DNA from: Novipirellula artificiosorum
Lineage (GTDB): Bacteria; Planctomycetota; Planctomycetia; Pirellulales; Pirellulaceae
DNA: 64,000 nt
Reading direction: 5' to 3'
NCBI RefSeq assembly: GCF_007860135.1
Contig: NZ_SJPV01000006.1
Span: 227,204-291,203, forward strand
In this document: piece by piece, positions 9,395 to 18,579 of the stretch
Layout: each line of letters opens with the position of its first letter
How positions within the stretch are numbered: the first letter of the stretch is position 1
Position numbers and translations under genes: made by a program
The notes under the pieces: model-generated
What the model saw: only the letters and a program-made list of their open reading frames with translations
Databases searched by the model: none
Told to the model about the DNA's origin: nothing

Positions 9395-10192
9395 TCAATC
9401 GAGAGGGCGGATCCAAAAATTTCGGATCCCGACCGGGCAACCGTGTCCTTGGATATGAAGTGGCATTTTCTCGGCGTGCGGTGTGATTGGCCGCGCGGTC
9501 TTGTGTAGCGTCGGTCCTTTGATCTGGGTTCGATCCTGAATCAAGACACCGTTGTGCAGCACGGTGATTTCCGGCAAGGAAACCACTTCACCCTGTTGAA
9601 ACACAGGAGCATGGAAAACCACATCAAAGCTTTGCCATTCCCCGGGTTTCCGGCACACGTTCACCAACGGTGGCGTTTGCGCATAGATCGCGCCGGCCGA
9701 ACCATCCGCGTAGATTTTGCACGAATAGGAATCGAAGATTTGTAGCTCGTATTGATCCATCAAGAACAAACCACTGTTTCCCATATTGCCGGTACGATCG
9801 GCCAACGTTTCCGGCGTCCGCCATTCAAGATGCAATTGGCACGAACCAAACGCTTGCTTCGTCAACAACGAATCGCCACCGATCACGATCACTCCGTTTT
9901 CGACGACCGCATCGTTTTCCTCAAACGCATCAAGCGAAGTTCCATCGAACAAAACAACCGCATCCGAGGGTGCCGGCGTCCCCAAGGATCCGTCCGAGTT
10001 CGGTGGCAACACCCGCGGAGGTTGCGGTTGGTTCGGATCATGGACGCGATACGTTGCCGCAGGATAAAACTTCGTTGCGGGATAAAACGGCGTATCGTTG
10101 TACCCCGGGTACTCGTACTTGAAACGTCCCGGTTCCTCGCCAAAGGCGTCGTGGGTCAGGATCAGCATCGCAAAAAAAACACCGCAACGCAT
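9395..10192 (-). CDS. DUF1080 (3-keto-disaccharide hydrolase-type) secreted protein
   Basis: A signal peptide (MRCGVFFAMLILTHDAFG) precedes a proline-rich linker and a concanavalin-like DUF1080 domain: VVLFDGTSLDAFE near residue 80 and GNSGLFLMDQYELQIFDSY near 150, ending with GCPVGIRNFWIRPL. Members described elsewhere cleave 3-keto-glycosides. An in-frame ATG at 10255 would add 21 residues ahead of the signal peptide and is less likely. The gene is followed by the Tat-exported Gfo/Idh oxidoreductase, consistent with an oxidation-then-hydrolysis scheme. Activity here is inferred from family only. Confidence 0.85.
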   Translation of the reverse strand: MRCGVFFAMLILTHDAFGEEPGRFKYEYPGYNDTPFYPATKFYPAATYRVHDPNQPQPPRVLPPNSDGSLGTPAPSDAVVLFDGTSLDAFEENDAVVENGVIVIGGDSLLTKQAFGSCQLHLEWRTPETLADRTGNMGNSGLFLMDQYELQIFDSYSCKIYADGSAGAIYAQTPPLVNVCRKPGEWQSFDVVFHAPVFQQGEVVSLPEITVLHNGVLIQDRTQIKGPTLHKTARPITPHAEKMPLHIQGHGCPVGIRNFWIRPLD

Positions 10193-10358
10193 GAAGCGAT
10201 CACTCAGTTTGATGTCCAACGTAGCCAGCCTTGTCTCTCGTAGTTGATGTAGCAACCAAGCCGATAGGATAACGCATTGGTGAGCGAATTACAGCAATGC
10301 AGCCGGCTCGGACCAAGGCAACACTGTTTTTTATGCTTGGGTGTGCCGAAGCATCGCC

Positions 10359-12671
10359 CTACCGACTCGTTTTACGAACCGCCACCTCGAATGGGATTGC
10401 GGGTAGATACCCATAATCGGTGCGGCGTGGCTTGGGTTCGGGTTCCTGCTCCGTCGGTTTCGGCGTTTCTTCCTTGTAGACGCTGAAAATCAAGTTCCCT
10501 CTTAGACCGGGCTCGATCTCTTCTTCCTCCGTCGTGATCTTGATTCCAAAGGCTCCCGAGGGATCGGTCAGAATCGACGCAGAAAGCCCCGCTGGCGGTT
10601 CGCTCAGTTCGACATGGAAATCGTCGGGCTTGATGTTTTGGGAAGCGGGAATCGCCTTCAGCAGATAGTCGCCACCTCGCGGTAGTTGCAGGCTCGCACG
10701 TGGCATCGCGACAGAGAACGGCAGCTTGGCCCCCGGTCGTCCATTGACGATCACATTCCAATTCTCAACCGTGACCAAGTGATACCAGATAAAGGCCTGC
10801 ATCATGTTCTCGGCTGGGATCGCGGGGCGAACGATTTCGCTTCGACTGCGACTCCGACGACGTGCGACGCCTTCCATTTCTAAGGCGACCGGTGCCTCGG
10901 ATGCATCTTTAGGAACGGTTAACGTCATCCGAATTTTGTCTACCGATCCAGGGATCAAGCTGCCGCCCAGTAAAAACCCCTCAGGGGCGTTGATCAAACG
11001 CATGGCGATGTCTTCGGCAAACCCATCTCTTCGCATGACGAACACCGTGATGGGAACGACTTGGCCAGCACGCGCGATGATGCTGGCGGGTACCACTCGG
11101 AGCTCAAAATCAGCTTGCGGAGCTCGCAGACTCAACCGATAGCTGAAGTCCGGGCCTCCTTTGCGTTGTGCATCACTTAGGTGCAAAAAGTAGTTGCTTC
11201 CTGCCGGTAGGGCAACCGACAAGTGAGAGTCCGCATGGTGGGTTTGCAAGGCTTGTGTGATGTCTTTGTGGTCATCATTGAACGCAATCTCCTGGCCTGT
11301 TTCGTCCGTAATTCGCAAGATCGAGTCGACCGGCGATCCGAGTCGGCGAGCGTGGACTTCGGCCACCAAGCGGCCGCCGCCAGCGATTCGAAAGATGTCT
11401 TCGTCGCCCGCTTGATCGATGCGTCCATTCACCGTAACCGGTGTCTTGATCGTTTGTGCATTCTCGTAGTTGTCGTTGGGTTCCTCGTCAAAGACCTCCT
11501 GCCAATAGTCGATCTGAACGGGGAAACGGATCGAGACGCCGCTGGATTGCTGCGATGTGTACCAACGCGTCGGCCGATATTGTTTCCGAGACATCGTTTT
11601 GATTGGCAGTTGAGTATCGGTCAGGTTCCATCCGTTGAGCAGCAGCGTGACCTCGGAATCGACCGAAGCGCCAAGCGGAAAGACACTGGTCACAAAGGGA
11701 ATCTCACCGAGCGTGATGCGGTACACAAAGTCTTCACGACCTCGATACAGCGTGTCGCGGATTTCGATCGTGTAGCGGTCGTCGCGAGGAACCTCAAAGT
11801 ACAACACAGGGTCTTGGCGATAGTGAAAGGAATCGGCATAGCTGACTTCATTTCCCGCTGAATCGGTCAACCGTACGATGGCTTGAAACCAACCGGGAAC
11901 GGCATCCGCCAAGAAGGGAATCACATCGCGAGCCGCCACATCGATGACCAACTTGGATCCCTTCGTCGCTTCAAATGCAAACCGGTCGGTGTCGCCGGGC
12001 ATGATTTGACCATTGATCACAACCGGCAAGGCGTCGACCGCATCATCCGCGTCGAAAACACGATCATTCGGTTCGTTTTCCTTCACCTCATGCCAACGAC
12101 CAATGTGCAACCATATGGGGTTCGAGATTGCACCGTCCGTAAGAAATCGCAACTCGCGTTTTCCTGGTTCAGCTTGCTTTGCGACGACCAACCGAAGGGT
12201 CACTTGTTCTTCCAGTTGCTCATTGGGCTGGCGTTTGGGATCGCGATCACGTTGACGATAGATCTCCATTTCTTTTCGTTGCTCTTCGGTCACACCGGCC
12301 GCTTCCATGACCTCCTCATCGGTCGGCTCACCGATTTGGCCTGCCGCTTCCCGCTCGGCAATCAAGGCCTCTTTCGTTTCCTGAATCTTCATTCTCAAGT
12401 TGGTGTATTCACCCCGGCTGAGGGGGCGATACCAACCGATGATTTCGATGTCGACGTCCTCCCCTTCCAAATAGATTTCGGTGGCGTCTTTCAGGTGTTG
12501 GCCGCCCACGACAATCTCGGACTCGGTCCCGCGCTGGCAGCCGGCGGGGAACGCGTAGGCAAGATGGGGATCCCGACCGCGACGCTGTGCCGTCGCAGGT
12601 GCAGCGTTCAGAAGCAGCAACAGTGCAACGGACAGAGGGGTAAGGAAGGGGGAGGGATACGTTCGTGTCAT
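10359..12671 (-). CDS. Secreted protein with pre-peptidase C-terminal (PPC) domains
   Basis: A 770-aa exported protein with a clear signal peptide ending near ATAQRRGRD. Two PPC-type beta domains are recognisable by EVKENEPNDRVFDADDAV (about residue 200) and FDEEPNDNYENAQTIKTP (about 400), each with downstream GDTDRFAFEA or GDEDIFRIAGG. The N-terminal segment with GCQRGTESEIVVGGQHL is an Ig-like/IPT-type start. No peptidase residues were seen. It is the third gene of a same-strand series after DUF1553 and DUF1501 genes, a conserved planctomycete association whose biological job is not known. Confidence 0.8.
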   Translation of the reverse strand: MTRTYPSPFLTPLSVALLLLLNAAPATAQRRGRDPHLAYAFPAGCQRGTESEIVVGGQHLKDATEIYLEGEDVDIEIIGWYRPLSRGEYTNLRMKIQETKEALIAEREAAGQIGEPTDEEVMEAAGVTEEQRKEMEIYRQRDRDPKRQPNEQLEEQVTLRLVVAKQAEPGKRELRFLTDGAISNPIWLHIGRWHEVKENEPNDRVFDADDAVDALPVVINGQIMPGDTDRFAFEATKGSKLVIDVAARDVIPFLADAVPGWFQAIVRLTDSAGNEVSYADSFHYRQDPVLYFEVPRDDRYTIEIRDTLYRGREDFVYRITLGEIPFVTSVFPLGASVDSEVTLLLNGWNLTDTQLPIKTMSRKQYRPTRWYTSQQSSGVSIRFPVQIDYWQEVFDEEPNDNYENAQTIKTPVTVNGRIDQAGDEDIFRIAGGGRLVAEVHARRLGSPVDSILRITDETGQEIAFNDDHKDITQALQTHHADSHLSVALPAGSNYFLHLSDAQRKGGPDFSYRLSLRAPQADFELRVVPASIIARAGQVVPITVFVMRRDGFAEDIAMRLINAPEGFLLGGSLIPGSVDKIRMTLTVPKDASEAPVALEMEGVARRRSRSRSEIVRPAIPAENMMQAFIWYHLVTVENWNVIVNGRPGAKLPFSVAMPRASLQLPRGGDYLLKAIPASQNIKPDDFHVELSEPPAGLSASILTDPSGAFGIKITTEEEEIEPGLRGNLIFSVYKEETPKPTEQEPEPKPRRTDYGYLPAIPFEVAVRKTSR

Positions 12672-12821
12672 TTTTAAAGATGGGGTTTGCTATCGTTAGA
12701 GCTCAGCCTTGAGCCCCATGTCGTGGACGGAGGCTGCTGCATTCGTTCTCGGCCGGTCTTCTCGTTTGCTTTTGACGCTCTTGTCTCGAAGCGGTGGCTC
12801 ACGAATTGCTGTTTCATCGAA

Positions 12822-14204
12822 CTACGTGATCTCGGTTAGTCGGCCACCGCTTTCCATGCCTTCGTCTTCGCCTGGGGTTGCCCGAACGAATTCGCCCATG
12901 GGGTGTGGTAAGCTGGCTTCGGGGTCGATCCCCAACAACTCGTACATCGTTCCGATCAAATCACCGGGATAGACGGGGCGATCTTTTACTTTTTCGCCTT
13001 GGGCATTTGACGATCCAACGATCTGGCCGCCCTTGAATCCGCCGCCGGCGACGAGTGTCGAGAAAACCGATCCAAAATGATGACGGCCACCATTCCAAGG
13101 CGATTCGTTTGCCACCTTGGGGGAACGACCGAATTCACCGATGCACCACACGATCGTACTCTCGAGTAAGCCGCGGTCGGCCAGGTCGGCGATCAACGTT
13201 CCTAAGCCACGGTCAAGTTCCGGCAGCTTGCGCCGCATCGTTTGGAAATGCTCTTTGTGAGTGTCCCAACCACCGTGATTGATGGTCACAAACTTGGCTC
13301 CTTTCTCGACCAATCGTCGTGCCGCCAAGCACGATTGGCCAAACTTCGTTCGGCCGTAACGCGTTCGCATTTCGTCGGGTTCTTCGGCCAAGTTAAACAC
13401 CATGCCGGCGTCACCGAGCATCAGGTCGTAGGCCTGACTCCGAGACGATTCGGCCAATGCCAAATCGGGGAGTTCGCCAATGGCACGATGGAGCGAATTC
13501 AGTTCCGCGAGTAACTCACGCCGTTGCAACTGTTGATTCTCGGACAAGTCAGCCGCCACGATGCCTTCGACGGCAAATCGACTTGCATTGGGATCACCGC
13601 CGGTGGCGAACGGCTTGTACTTAATTCCCATGAAACCGGCTTCTGAGAACCTCCCTTGTGGCTGGGTCAGCACAATGTAGGGTGGAATCAGGTTTTCGGG
13701 ACCTGCGGTTTTGGTTTCCGGGAACCCCTTGAAGGCACAAACGACGGCGCCGGCCGCCGGGTAAACAAGCCGACCGGGCATCCGTCCGGTTTGCGTCAAG
13801 TAAGAAGCCGTCTCGTGGCCAAATTGTCCGTGCGTCATGCTTCGGATCAAGGAGTACTTGTCAGCGCACTTCCCAAGCTCTGGCAACAATTCGCCAATCT
13901 GAATGCCTGGCACGTTCGTCTGGCAGGTGCCACTCAGGGGGCCGGTGTAGTCACTTCCTGCCTCTGGTTTCGGATCAAACGTGTCGGTGTGCGGCGGTCC
14001 GCCGGCGAGCCAAATCTGGATCACCGCTTTTGCTTTTGCCTCGGGGAACTTCTTGGTCGCCGCATCACCCGAAGCGATGGCGAAGTCCTTGGCTTGCATT
14101 CGCGATGCCAGAGCCAATCCCGCAGAGCTAAGCACGCCCGCGTGGAGCGTTTGACGACGACTAAGAGTGGGTCCCCAATTCAGAGCAGGATGCGAATGGG
14201 TCAT
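12822..14204 (-). CDS. DUF1501 domain protein (Tat-exported, sulfatase-fold-like)
   Basis: A 460-aa DUF1501 protein. The N-terminus has SRRQTLHAGVLSSAGLALA, a twin-arginine export signal. Family marks include IQIWLAGGPPHTDTFDPKP, INHGGWDTHKEHF and WCIGEFGRSPKV; the last resembles the alkaline-phosphatase-fold metal region. It lies 87 bp after the DUF1549/DUF1553 gene and 150 bp before the PPC gene. DUF1501/DUF1553 pairs are very common in planctomycetes; function is unproven. Confidence 0.9.
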   Translation of the reverse strand: MTHSHPALNWGPTLSRRQTLHAGVLSSAGLALASRMQAKDFAIASGDAATKKFPEAKAKAVIQIWLAGGPPHTDTFDPKPEAGSDYTGPLSGTCQTNVPGIQIGELLPELGKCADKYSLIRSMTHGQFGHETASYLTQTGRMPGRLVYPAAGAVVCAFKGFPETKTAGPENLIPPYIVLTQPQGRFSEAGFMGIKYKPFATGGDPNASRFAVEGIVAADLSENQQLQRRELLAELNSLHRAIGELPDLALAESSRSQAYDLMLGDAGMVFNLAEEPDEMRTRYGRTKFGQSCLAARRLVEKGAKFVTINHGGWDTHKEHFQTMRRKLPELDRGLGTLIADLADRGLLESTIVWCIGEFGRSPKVANESPWNGGRHHFGSVFSTLVAGGGFKGGQIVGSSNAQGEKVKDRPVYPGDLIGTMYELLGIDPEASLPHPMGEFVRATPGEDEGMESGGRLTEIT

Positions 14205-14291
14205 GATGGGTTACTCCAAAAGCGACGAAGCGAAGGTCGCGGTGACATTCGGGTGATAAGGGTTTGATCGACGGTGCAAGGAAAACGTTCC

Positions 14292-16175
14292 CTAATGGCG
14301 GAACAAAAACTCGTCGGTATTGACGAGTGCCCATGCCAAATCACGAGTGCCCTCGTGGGAGCGGCAAAGCTCTTCTGCGGTCATTCGCTCCGTCTCGGTC
14401 GGTCTGCGCGACAAAATCGCAAGGTAAAGGATCTCCGCTGTCTGTGTTGAATTGATCGCTTGACGGAGTAGCTCCTTGATCCCAGGACCCTGTTTGAGCT
14501 TGTCGCGAATATGGTTCGAGTTGAGCAGGTGCAACGCTTGACCGGCGGTCAGTCGATTGTTTCGTTCAAGTTCCATCCCCGTATCGCGAGCAGGACGCCC
14601 AAAGGTCTCTAAGAAACTGCTGGTGATGCTGCCGTCGGGAAGTGCAATCGCTCGTTGATGATCGGGCAAGAAGGTGAAAGGCTCTGGAATGATGCTCATG
14701 TACACTTCGGTCGTTCCGGTGATTTGACAGATCGCATCAATCAAGACTTCGGCATCGAGGCGTCGCGGGTGGTAATGAGCAAAATGCACTCCCGCGTCCG
14801 GATCCTCCGTTGCTGGAATACAGGACAACTGGTAGGTGCTTGAATTGAGGATTTCTCGAAACAGGTGTTTGAGGTCAAAATCAGCCGCAATCAGGTCGTC
14901 TGCAAGATGATTCAACAGTTCAAGGTTCGACGCGGGATTCTCTGGCCCGACGTCGTCAGGCGGGTCTACAATGCCGCGTCCGAGTAGCCAAAACCAAACA
15001 CGGTTTGCAATGGCTCGAGCGAACCAAGGATTCTTTTCATGAACCAACCAGCTCGCGAAAACGCGTCGAGGATCTTCACCCGCCGGGATGATCGCTTTCA
15101 CGCCGTTGGGGTAGACGGCCGCGACCGGATCATTCGGGGATGCCGTCTCACCGCGTCGGGCATCATAGAAAACGATTTCTTCTTTCCATTCCCCCGTCGG
15201 TTTGTAGCCCACTTTGCTAAAAAAACCGCTCATCCCTTCCAGCCGTTCGGTAGGCCATTTTTCGGCTCGTTCACACAAGAACGTCAAGGCTACCGTTTGA
15301 GCAATCGCGATGGGCTCTTTGCTTTGCATCGCACGATAGAAGTTGACTTGCGGCGTTCGGAAATTGCTGCCCGAGGCAGTCAGCAATTCAAATGCGAACT
15401 CATCGTAACGACGATTGGTCTTGACCGATTCATGAATCCAATGGTGATAGGCCTGTGCTGCATTCGGCCAAAGATTGATCGGAAACTCAGCTTTGACTCT
15501 AAGAATGTCACACCACTTCATCGTGATGTAGTCGACGTACTCGTCTCGTTGGAGCACGGCGTCGATCAGTTTGGCACGCTTGCGTTCATCACGGTCGTCA
15601 AGAAACCTTGTCGTTTCGTCTACGGTTGGCAGCGTGCCGAGCAGATCAATGTAAACACGGCGCAGGAAGGTTTCGTCGCTGCAAAGTTTCGCAGGCTCGA
15701 TTCCTCGCTCGATCAGGTTGCGGAAAACCAAATCGTCAATGGAGTTGTGAGCATGAACGGGCGACTCGCTCTCGAAGGGTCGATCGGTCCACTCGGTATC
15801 GAACGTTTCCAGATCGTGCATGGTGTCTGGCAAATCGAGCGCAAGCGATTGACCGGAGTGAGAAGCTGGCACGTCCGGTCGGACCAAAGCGTCCTCGCGA
15901 AGCCGGCGGTCGCGGCGATCACGCTCGACAGCAGCGACCGGTGACGCCTTTTCCGCAGTAGCGGACCCAGTGGTGGGCGACGAAACCTCGGATCCCGATT
16001 CGGCGACGACCCAAACCACCAATCCGAACATCACGACGGATGAACCGAACATCAGCACCACGAGCCAGGTTGGTTTTTTGCGCCGCTTACGTTTGACGCT
16101 CCGCCGGGGCGCAGGACTAGCCGACTTCGTTTGGGTGTCAATGTTGGGCGGTGCGACTACATGACCGGACATCAT
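14292..16175 (-). CDS. DUF1549/DUF1553 domain protein with N-terminal membrane anchor
   Basis: A 627-aa protein. A basic N-terminus (RRSVKRKRRKKP) is followed by one membrane segment (WLVVLMFGSSVVMFGLVVWVV), placing the rest outside the cytoplasm. DUF1549 follows with CSDETFLRRVYIDLLGTLPT and a DUF1553 half with WFARAIANRVWFWLLGRGIVDPPDD and LNSNHIRDKL. No haem-binding CxxCH is present, unlike larger cytochrome-carrying relatives. It is first in the series with DUF1501 and PPC genes. Confidence 0.85.
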   Translation of the reverse strand: MMSGHVVAPPNIDTQTKSASPAPRRSVKRKRRKKPTWLVVLMFGSSVVMFGLVVWVVAESGSEVSSPTTGSATAEKASPVAAVERDRRDRRLREDALVRPDVPASHSGQSLALDLPDTMHDLETFDTEWTDRPFESESPVHAHNSIDDLVFRNLIERGIEPAKLCSDETFLRRVYIDLLGTLPTVDETTRFLDDRDERKRAKLIDAVLQRDEYVDYITMKWCDILRVKAEFPINLWPNAAQAYHHWIHESVKTNRRYDEFAFELLTASGSNFRTPQVNFYRAMQSKEPIAIAQTVALTFLCERAEKWPTERLEGMSGFFSKVGYKPTGEWKEEIVFYDARRGETASPNDPVAAVYPNGVKAIIPAGEDPRRVFASWLVHEKNPWFARAIANRVWFWLLGRGIVDPPDDVGPENPASNLELLNHLADDLIAADFDLKHLFREILNSSTYQLSCIPATEDPDAGVHFAHYHPRRLDAEVLIDAICQITGTTEVYMSIIPEPFTFLPDHQRAIALPDGSITSSFLETFGRPARDTGMELERNNRLTAGQALHLLNSNHIRDKLKQGPGIKELLRQAINSTQTAEILYLAILSRRPTETERMTAEELCRSHEGTRDLAWALVNTDEFLFRH

Positions 16176-16202
16176 GCACCTGAGTATAAAATGACGAGAC
16201 GG

Positions 16203-17588
16203 CTATTTGATTTTAGCAAAGGCGACGCCTTCGATTTCGACAAGCAATTCGGGACGACACACATCCGCAAACGCGTAGATCGTTGGCAGAGCACCAAACC
16301 GACGCTCGCAAACAGCCCGACATTTTTCGAAGTCTTCGGGCCGTTTGACGTAGACTCGCACCTTGGCCAAGTCGGATAACTCAGCACCGACGCCGGACAA
16401 ACCGTGTCGTTCACAGTTCGTTGGACTGATCAATTGTTCGATGTTGTCGATGGTCTGCTCGGTCTGTTTTTCAATGTCGTCAAGGTGGACGCTTTCGCTG
16501 TCCAAAATGCTGGCGGTACCGGAAACCCAGATCGTTGCATACTCGCCGATCATCACAGCCATCGCACGAGCGAACTTGGGGCTCTTCACGGAAAAGCTCT
16601 TCGCGTATTCAAAAGCGGAGGTCTGTTGAGGGTTTTCTAGAGAGATCAGCCGAACGTCCTTTCGATCGGTCTGTAGCGCCATCCCGCTAAGGGTCAATCC
16701 TCCGCCGGTCATGCCGATCCCCGTGCTGGCAGGATAAACCACATGTCCCTGGTCAGAAACGGTCATTCGTCCCTCTGCCTGCAACTGATCAAAGAAATCG
16801 GTTCGCGACCGATTCAATTCGCGGTAGCGTTCGATGCCTTGTTCCGGATCGGTGATGTTGCCCTGATACAACCAAACTCGCGGAACGTCCTTGAACGTTG
16901 CATTCACCCTCCCAAGCCGAGTGACCAATTGTTCGAAAACGCTCGTGGTTTCATCGAAGGCGCCCGAAACACCCGCCAGCGGACAGATCCCACCCAGGTA
17001 GATCCAACGCAGGTTGTGATAATCAATCGTAACAACATCGGGTAGCGGGAATTGCACTTTGACGTCATCGCCTCCCAACGCCCAGGCTTCGATCGCAAGT
17101 GCTTGACCACCACAAGGGGGTTGGACGATGAAGCTCGTCGCTGGCACACAGTCGCCAAAGTAGGCTGCAAACAATTTTGCGAACGCGGGAATCTCTTCTG
17201 CAGAGCGAACAAACACGGTTTGCATCGTGACCGTCATCGGTACCGATTGCTGTTTCAAGATCACCCGTATCGTCGAAATCGCTTCCCACGCCTGGTCCAC
17301 GGCGCTGCCACTTGCCTGAGGCGTGACCATCAACGCCACCCGGCAGACCCCATCCAAATGGATCACCGTGTGCTGTTGATCGCTCAGCAAGCAGGCTGGC
17401 ATCTTGTTTTCGCTGGCCAATGCTTCCAACTGACATCCTCCACTGCATCCTTCGCTCGTGAGCATCTGTTTCATCGGTTGCATGCGATGACAAATGGAAG
17501 CATCCGGCGAATTGCAAACGACCGCTTCCGCCCCCGCTGGGCTCGGTTGCGAACCCGCCGTCGCCGTGCGTTGGATGGATTCGTTCAT
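16203..17588 (-). CDS. Chorismatase-like (FkbO/Hyg5-type) RidA-superfamily protein
   Basis: A 461-aa protein with two RidA/YjgF-like folds. The second half carries features of FkbO/Hyg5 chorismatases: YRELNRSRTDFFDQ, PASTGIGMTG, NPQQTSAFEYAKSFSVKSP, IWVSGTASILDSESVH and a C-terminal RidA strand with LVEIEGVAF. Known members cleave chorismate to hydroxybenzoates or a dihydroxy acid. The first 60 residues are an added cysteine-rich segment (CNSPDASICH, then SEGCSGGC) not expected in the family. It lies about 80 bp downstream of an Rrf2 regulator on the same strand, suggesting redox or Fe-S control. Catalytic specificity is not deduced. Confidence 0.65.
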   Translation of the reverse strand: MNESIQRTATAGSQPSPAGAEAVVCNSPDASICHRMQPMKQMLTSEGCSGGCQLEALASENKMPACLLSDQQHTVIHLDGVCRVALMVTPQASGSAVDQAWEAISTIRVILKQQSVPMTVTMQTVFVRSAEEIPAFAKLFAAYFGDCVPATSFIVQPPCGGQALAIEAWALGGDDVKVQFPLPDVVTIDYHNLRWIYLGGICPLAGVSGAFDETTSVFEQLVTRLGRVNATFKDVPRVWLYQGNITDPEQGIERYRELNRSRTDFFDQLQAEGRMTVSDQGHVVYPASTGIGMTGGGLTLSGMALQTDRKDVRLISLENPQQTSAFEYAKSFSVKSPKFARAMAVMIGEYATIWVSGTASILDSESVHLDDIEKQTEQTIDNIEQLISPTNCERHGLSGVGAELSDLAKVRVYVKRPEDFEKCRAVCERRFGALPTIYAFADVCRPELLVEIEGVAFAKIK

Positions 17589-17666
17589 CGGTTTCCTCTG
17601 TCGATTCGATTGAAAGTGGTGGGAGCTTCAAAAAGGTACGGGTCGTTTGGTTACGGCGTTGGCTGT

Positions 17667-18155
17667 TTACGGACGCGCGCGACTGGATCCGCCAGATCCC
17701 GCGGTCGTTGCCGAACGAGGAGGGGCCATTGCTTTGCAAAACGTTTCGGCGGTTGGAAAGCTAGCAATCACATCGGCAATCGTCGTGCAGCGAAACGTTT
17801 CCTCGATCCTTGCCATTGCGTCATCAATGCAGCGGTGCATGGGGCACAAACCAGACAGATGGGATTCGATGTCCACAGGGCAGGTTTCGATTCGTTCGAG
17901 CGGATCGATCGCGTTAATCACGTCCAATGCGGTCAGTACCGTCGGGTCACGACGCAACAAAAAACCGCCTTGGCTGCCACGTCGGGCACTGAGAATCCCC
18001 GCCTTGGTCAGTTCCTGTAGCACCTTGATCAGGTAACCAGGGGCCGCTTTGATGCCTTCGGCGATGTCCTTGACCTTCTGAGGCTCGTCCGGACGCTGGG
18101 CGATCCAGATTACGGCTCGTAGCCCGTAATCGCATGCCTCTGAGAGTAGTTTCAT
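17667..18155 (-). CDS. Rrf2-family transcriptional regulator
   Basis: A 162-aa winged-helix regulator. The N-terminus MKLLSEACDYGLRAVIWIA and the recognition region PGYLIKVLQELTKAGIL are typical of Rrf2/IscR/NsrR proteins. Cysteines C92, C104 and C109 lie in the loop that holds an Fe-S cluster in IscR and NsrR, though the spacing (11 and 4 residues between them) differs from IscR. The start is supported by an AAGGAG ribosome-binding site ten bases upstream. It precedes the chorismatase-like gene and likely regulates it and itself. The sensed signal is unknown. Confidence 0.9.
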   Translation of the reverse strand: MKLLSEACDYGLRAVIWIAQRPDEPQKVKDIAEGIKAAPGYLIKVLQELTKAGILSARRGSQGGFLLRRDPTVLTALDVINAIDPLERIETCPVDIESHLSGLCPMHRCIDDAMARIEETFRCTTIADVIASFPTAETFCKAMAPPRSATTAGSGGSSRARP

Positions 18156-18165
18156 CGCACAAACG

Positions 18166-18201
18166 CTCCTTAGTGATTATTAAATAGTCTAATTACACCC
18201 C
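18166..18201 (-). promoter_or_regulatory. Rrf2 gene leader: ribosome-binding site and AT-rich candidate operator
   Basis: Reading on the minus strand, an AT-rich segment GTAATTAGACTATTTAATAA stands directly before AAGGAG and the Rrf2 start codon. It contains an imperfect dyad (ATTA...TAAT) of the size bound by Rrf2 dimers. Autoregulation is inferred; the sequence is strikingly A/T-rich against its surroundings. Confidence 0.4.
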
Positions 18202-18579
18202 AAAACAATTCAAGTGTGCATTAAAGCACGAAACGACGCATTCCTTTAAAAAGCCACCGCTTCTGACCGGTTTTGTTTGCCTGGGTGGTCCGATCCGCGG
18301 CGGTGCGATGGAACTTGGAGAGGTCGTCGTTTTCTTCGAAAATGGCGTCGCGCGTGCTGATTTTTTGTGAAGAAAACGGAGGTGTCGATCGGGTGTAAGC
18401 CCGTTCAATTGCCGCGCACGTTAAGCCTGGTAAACCTTGCGGGGCATCGCGCAACGCATCAAGCGATTGCTCAGATTGGACCGATTCAAACAGCCATGCC
18501 GGTGACACCGGCGTTTGATGGCGTTCCGTTGTAGAGTTCGCCTTTAACGTGCATCCGAACGACTCGGGTTCAGGGATAT

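Noticed and set aside
18221..18508. 95-aa minus-strand frame upstream of HtrA
   Set aside because: No ribosome-binding site, no family resemblance and no conserved feature; considered intergenic.
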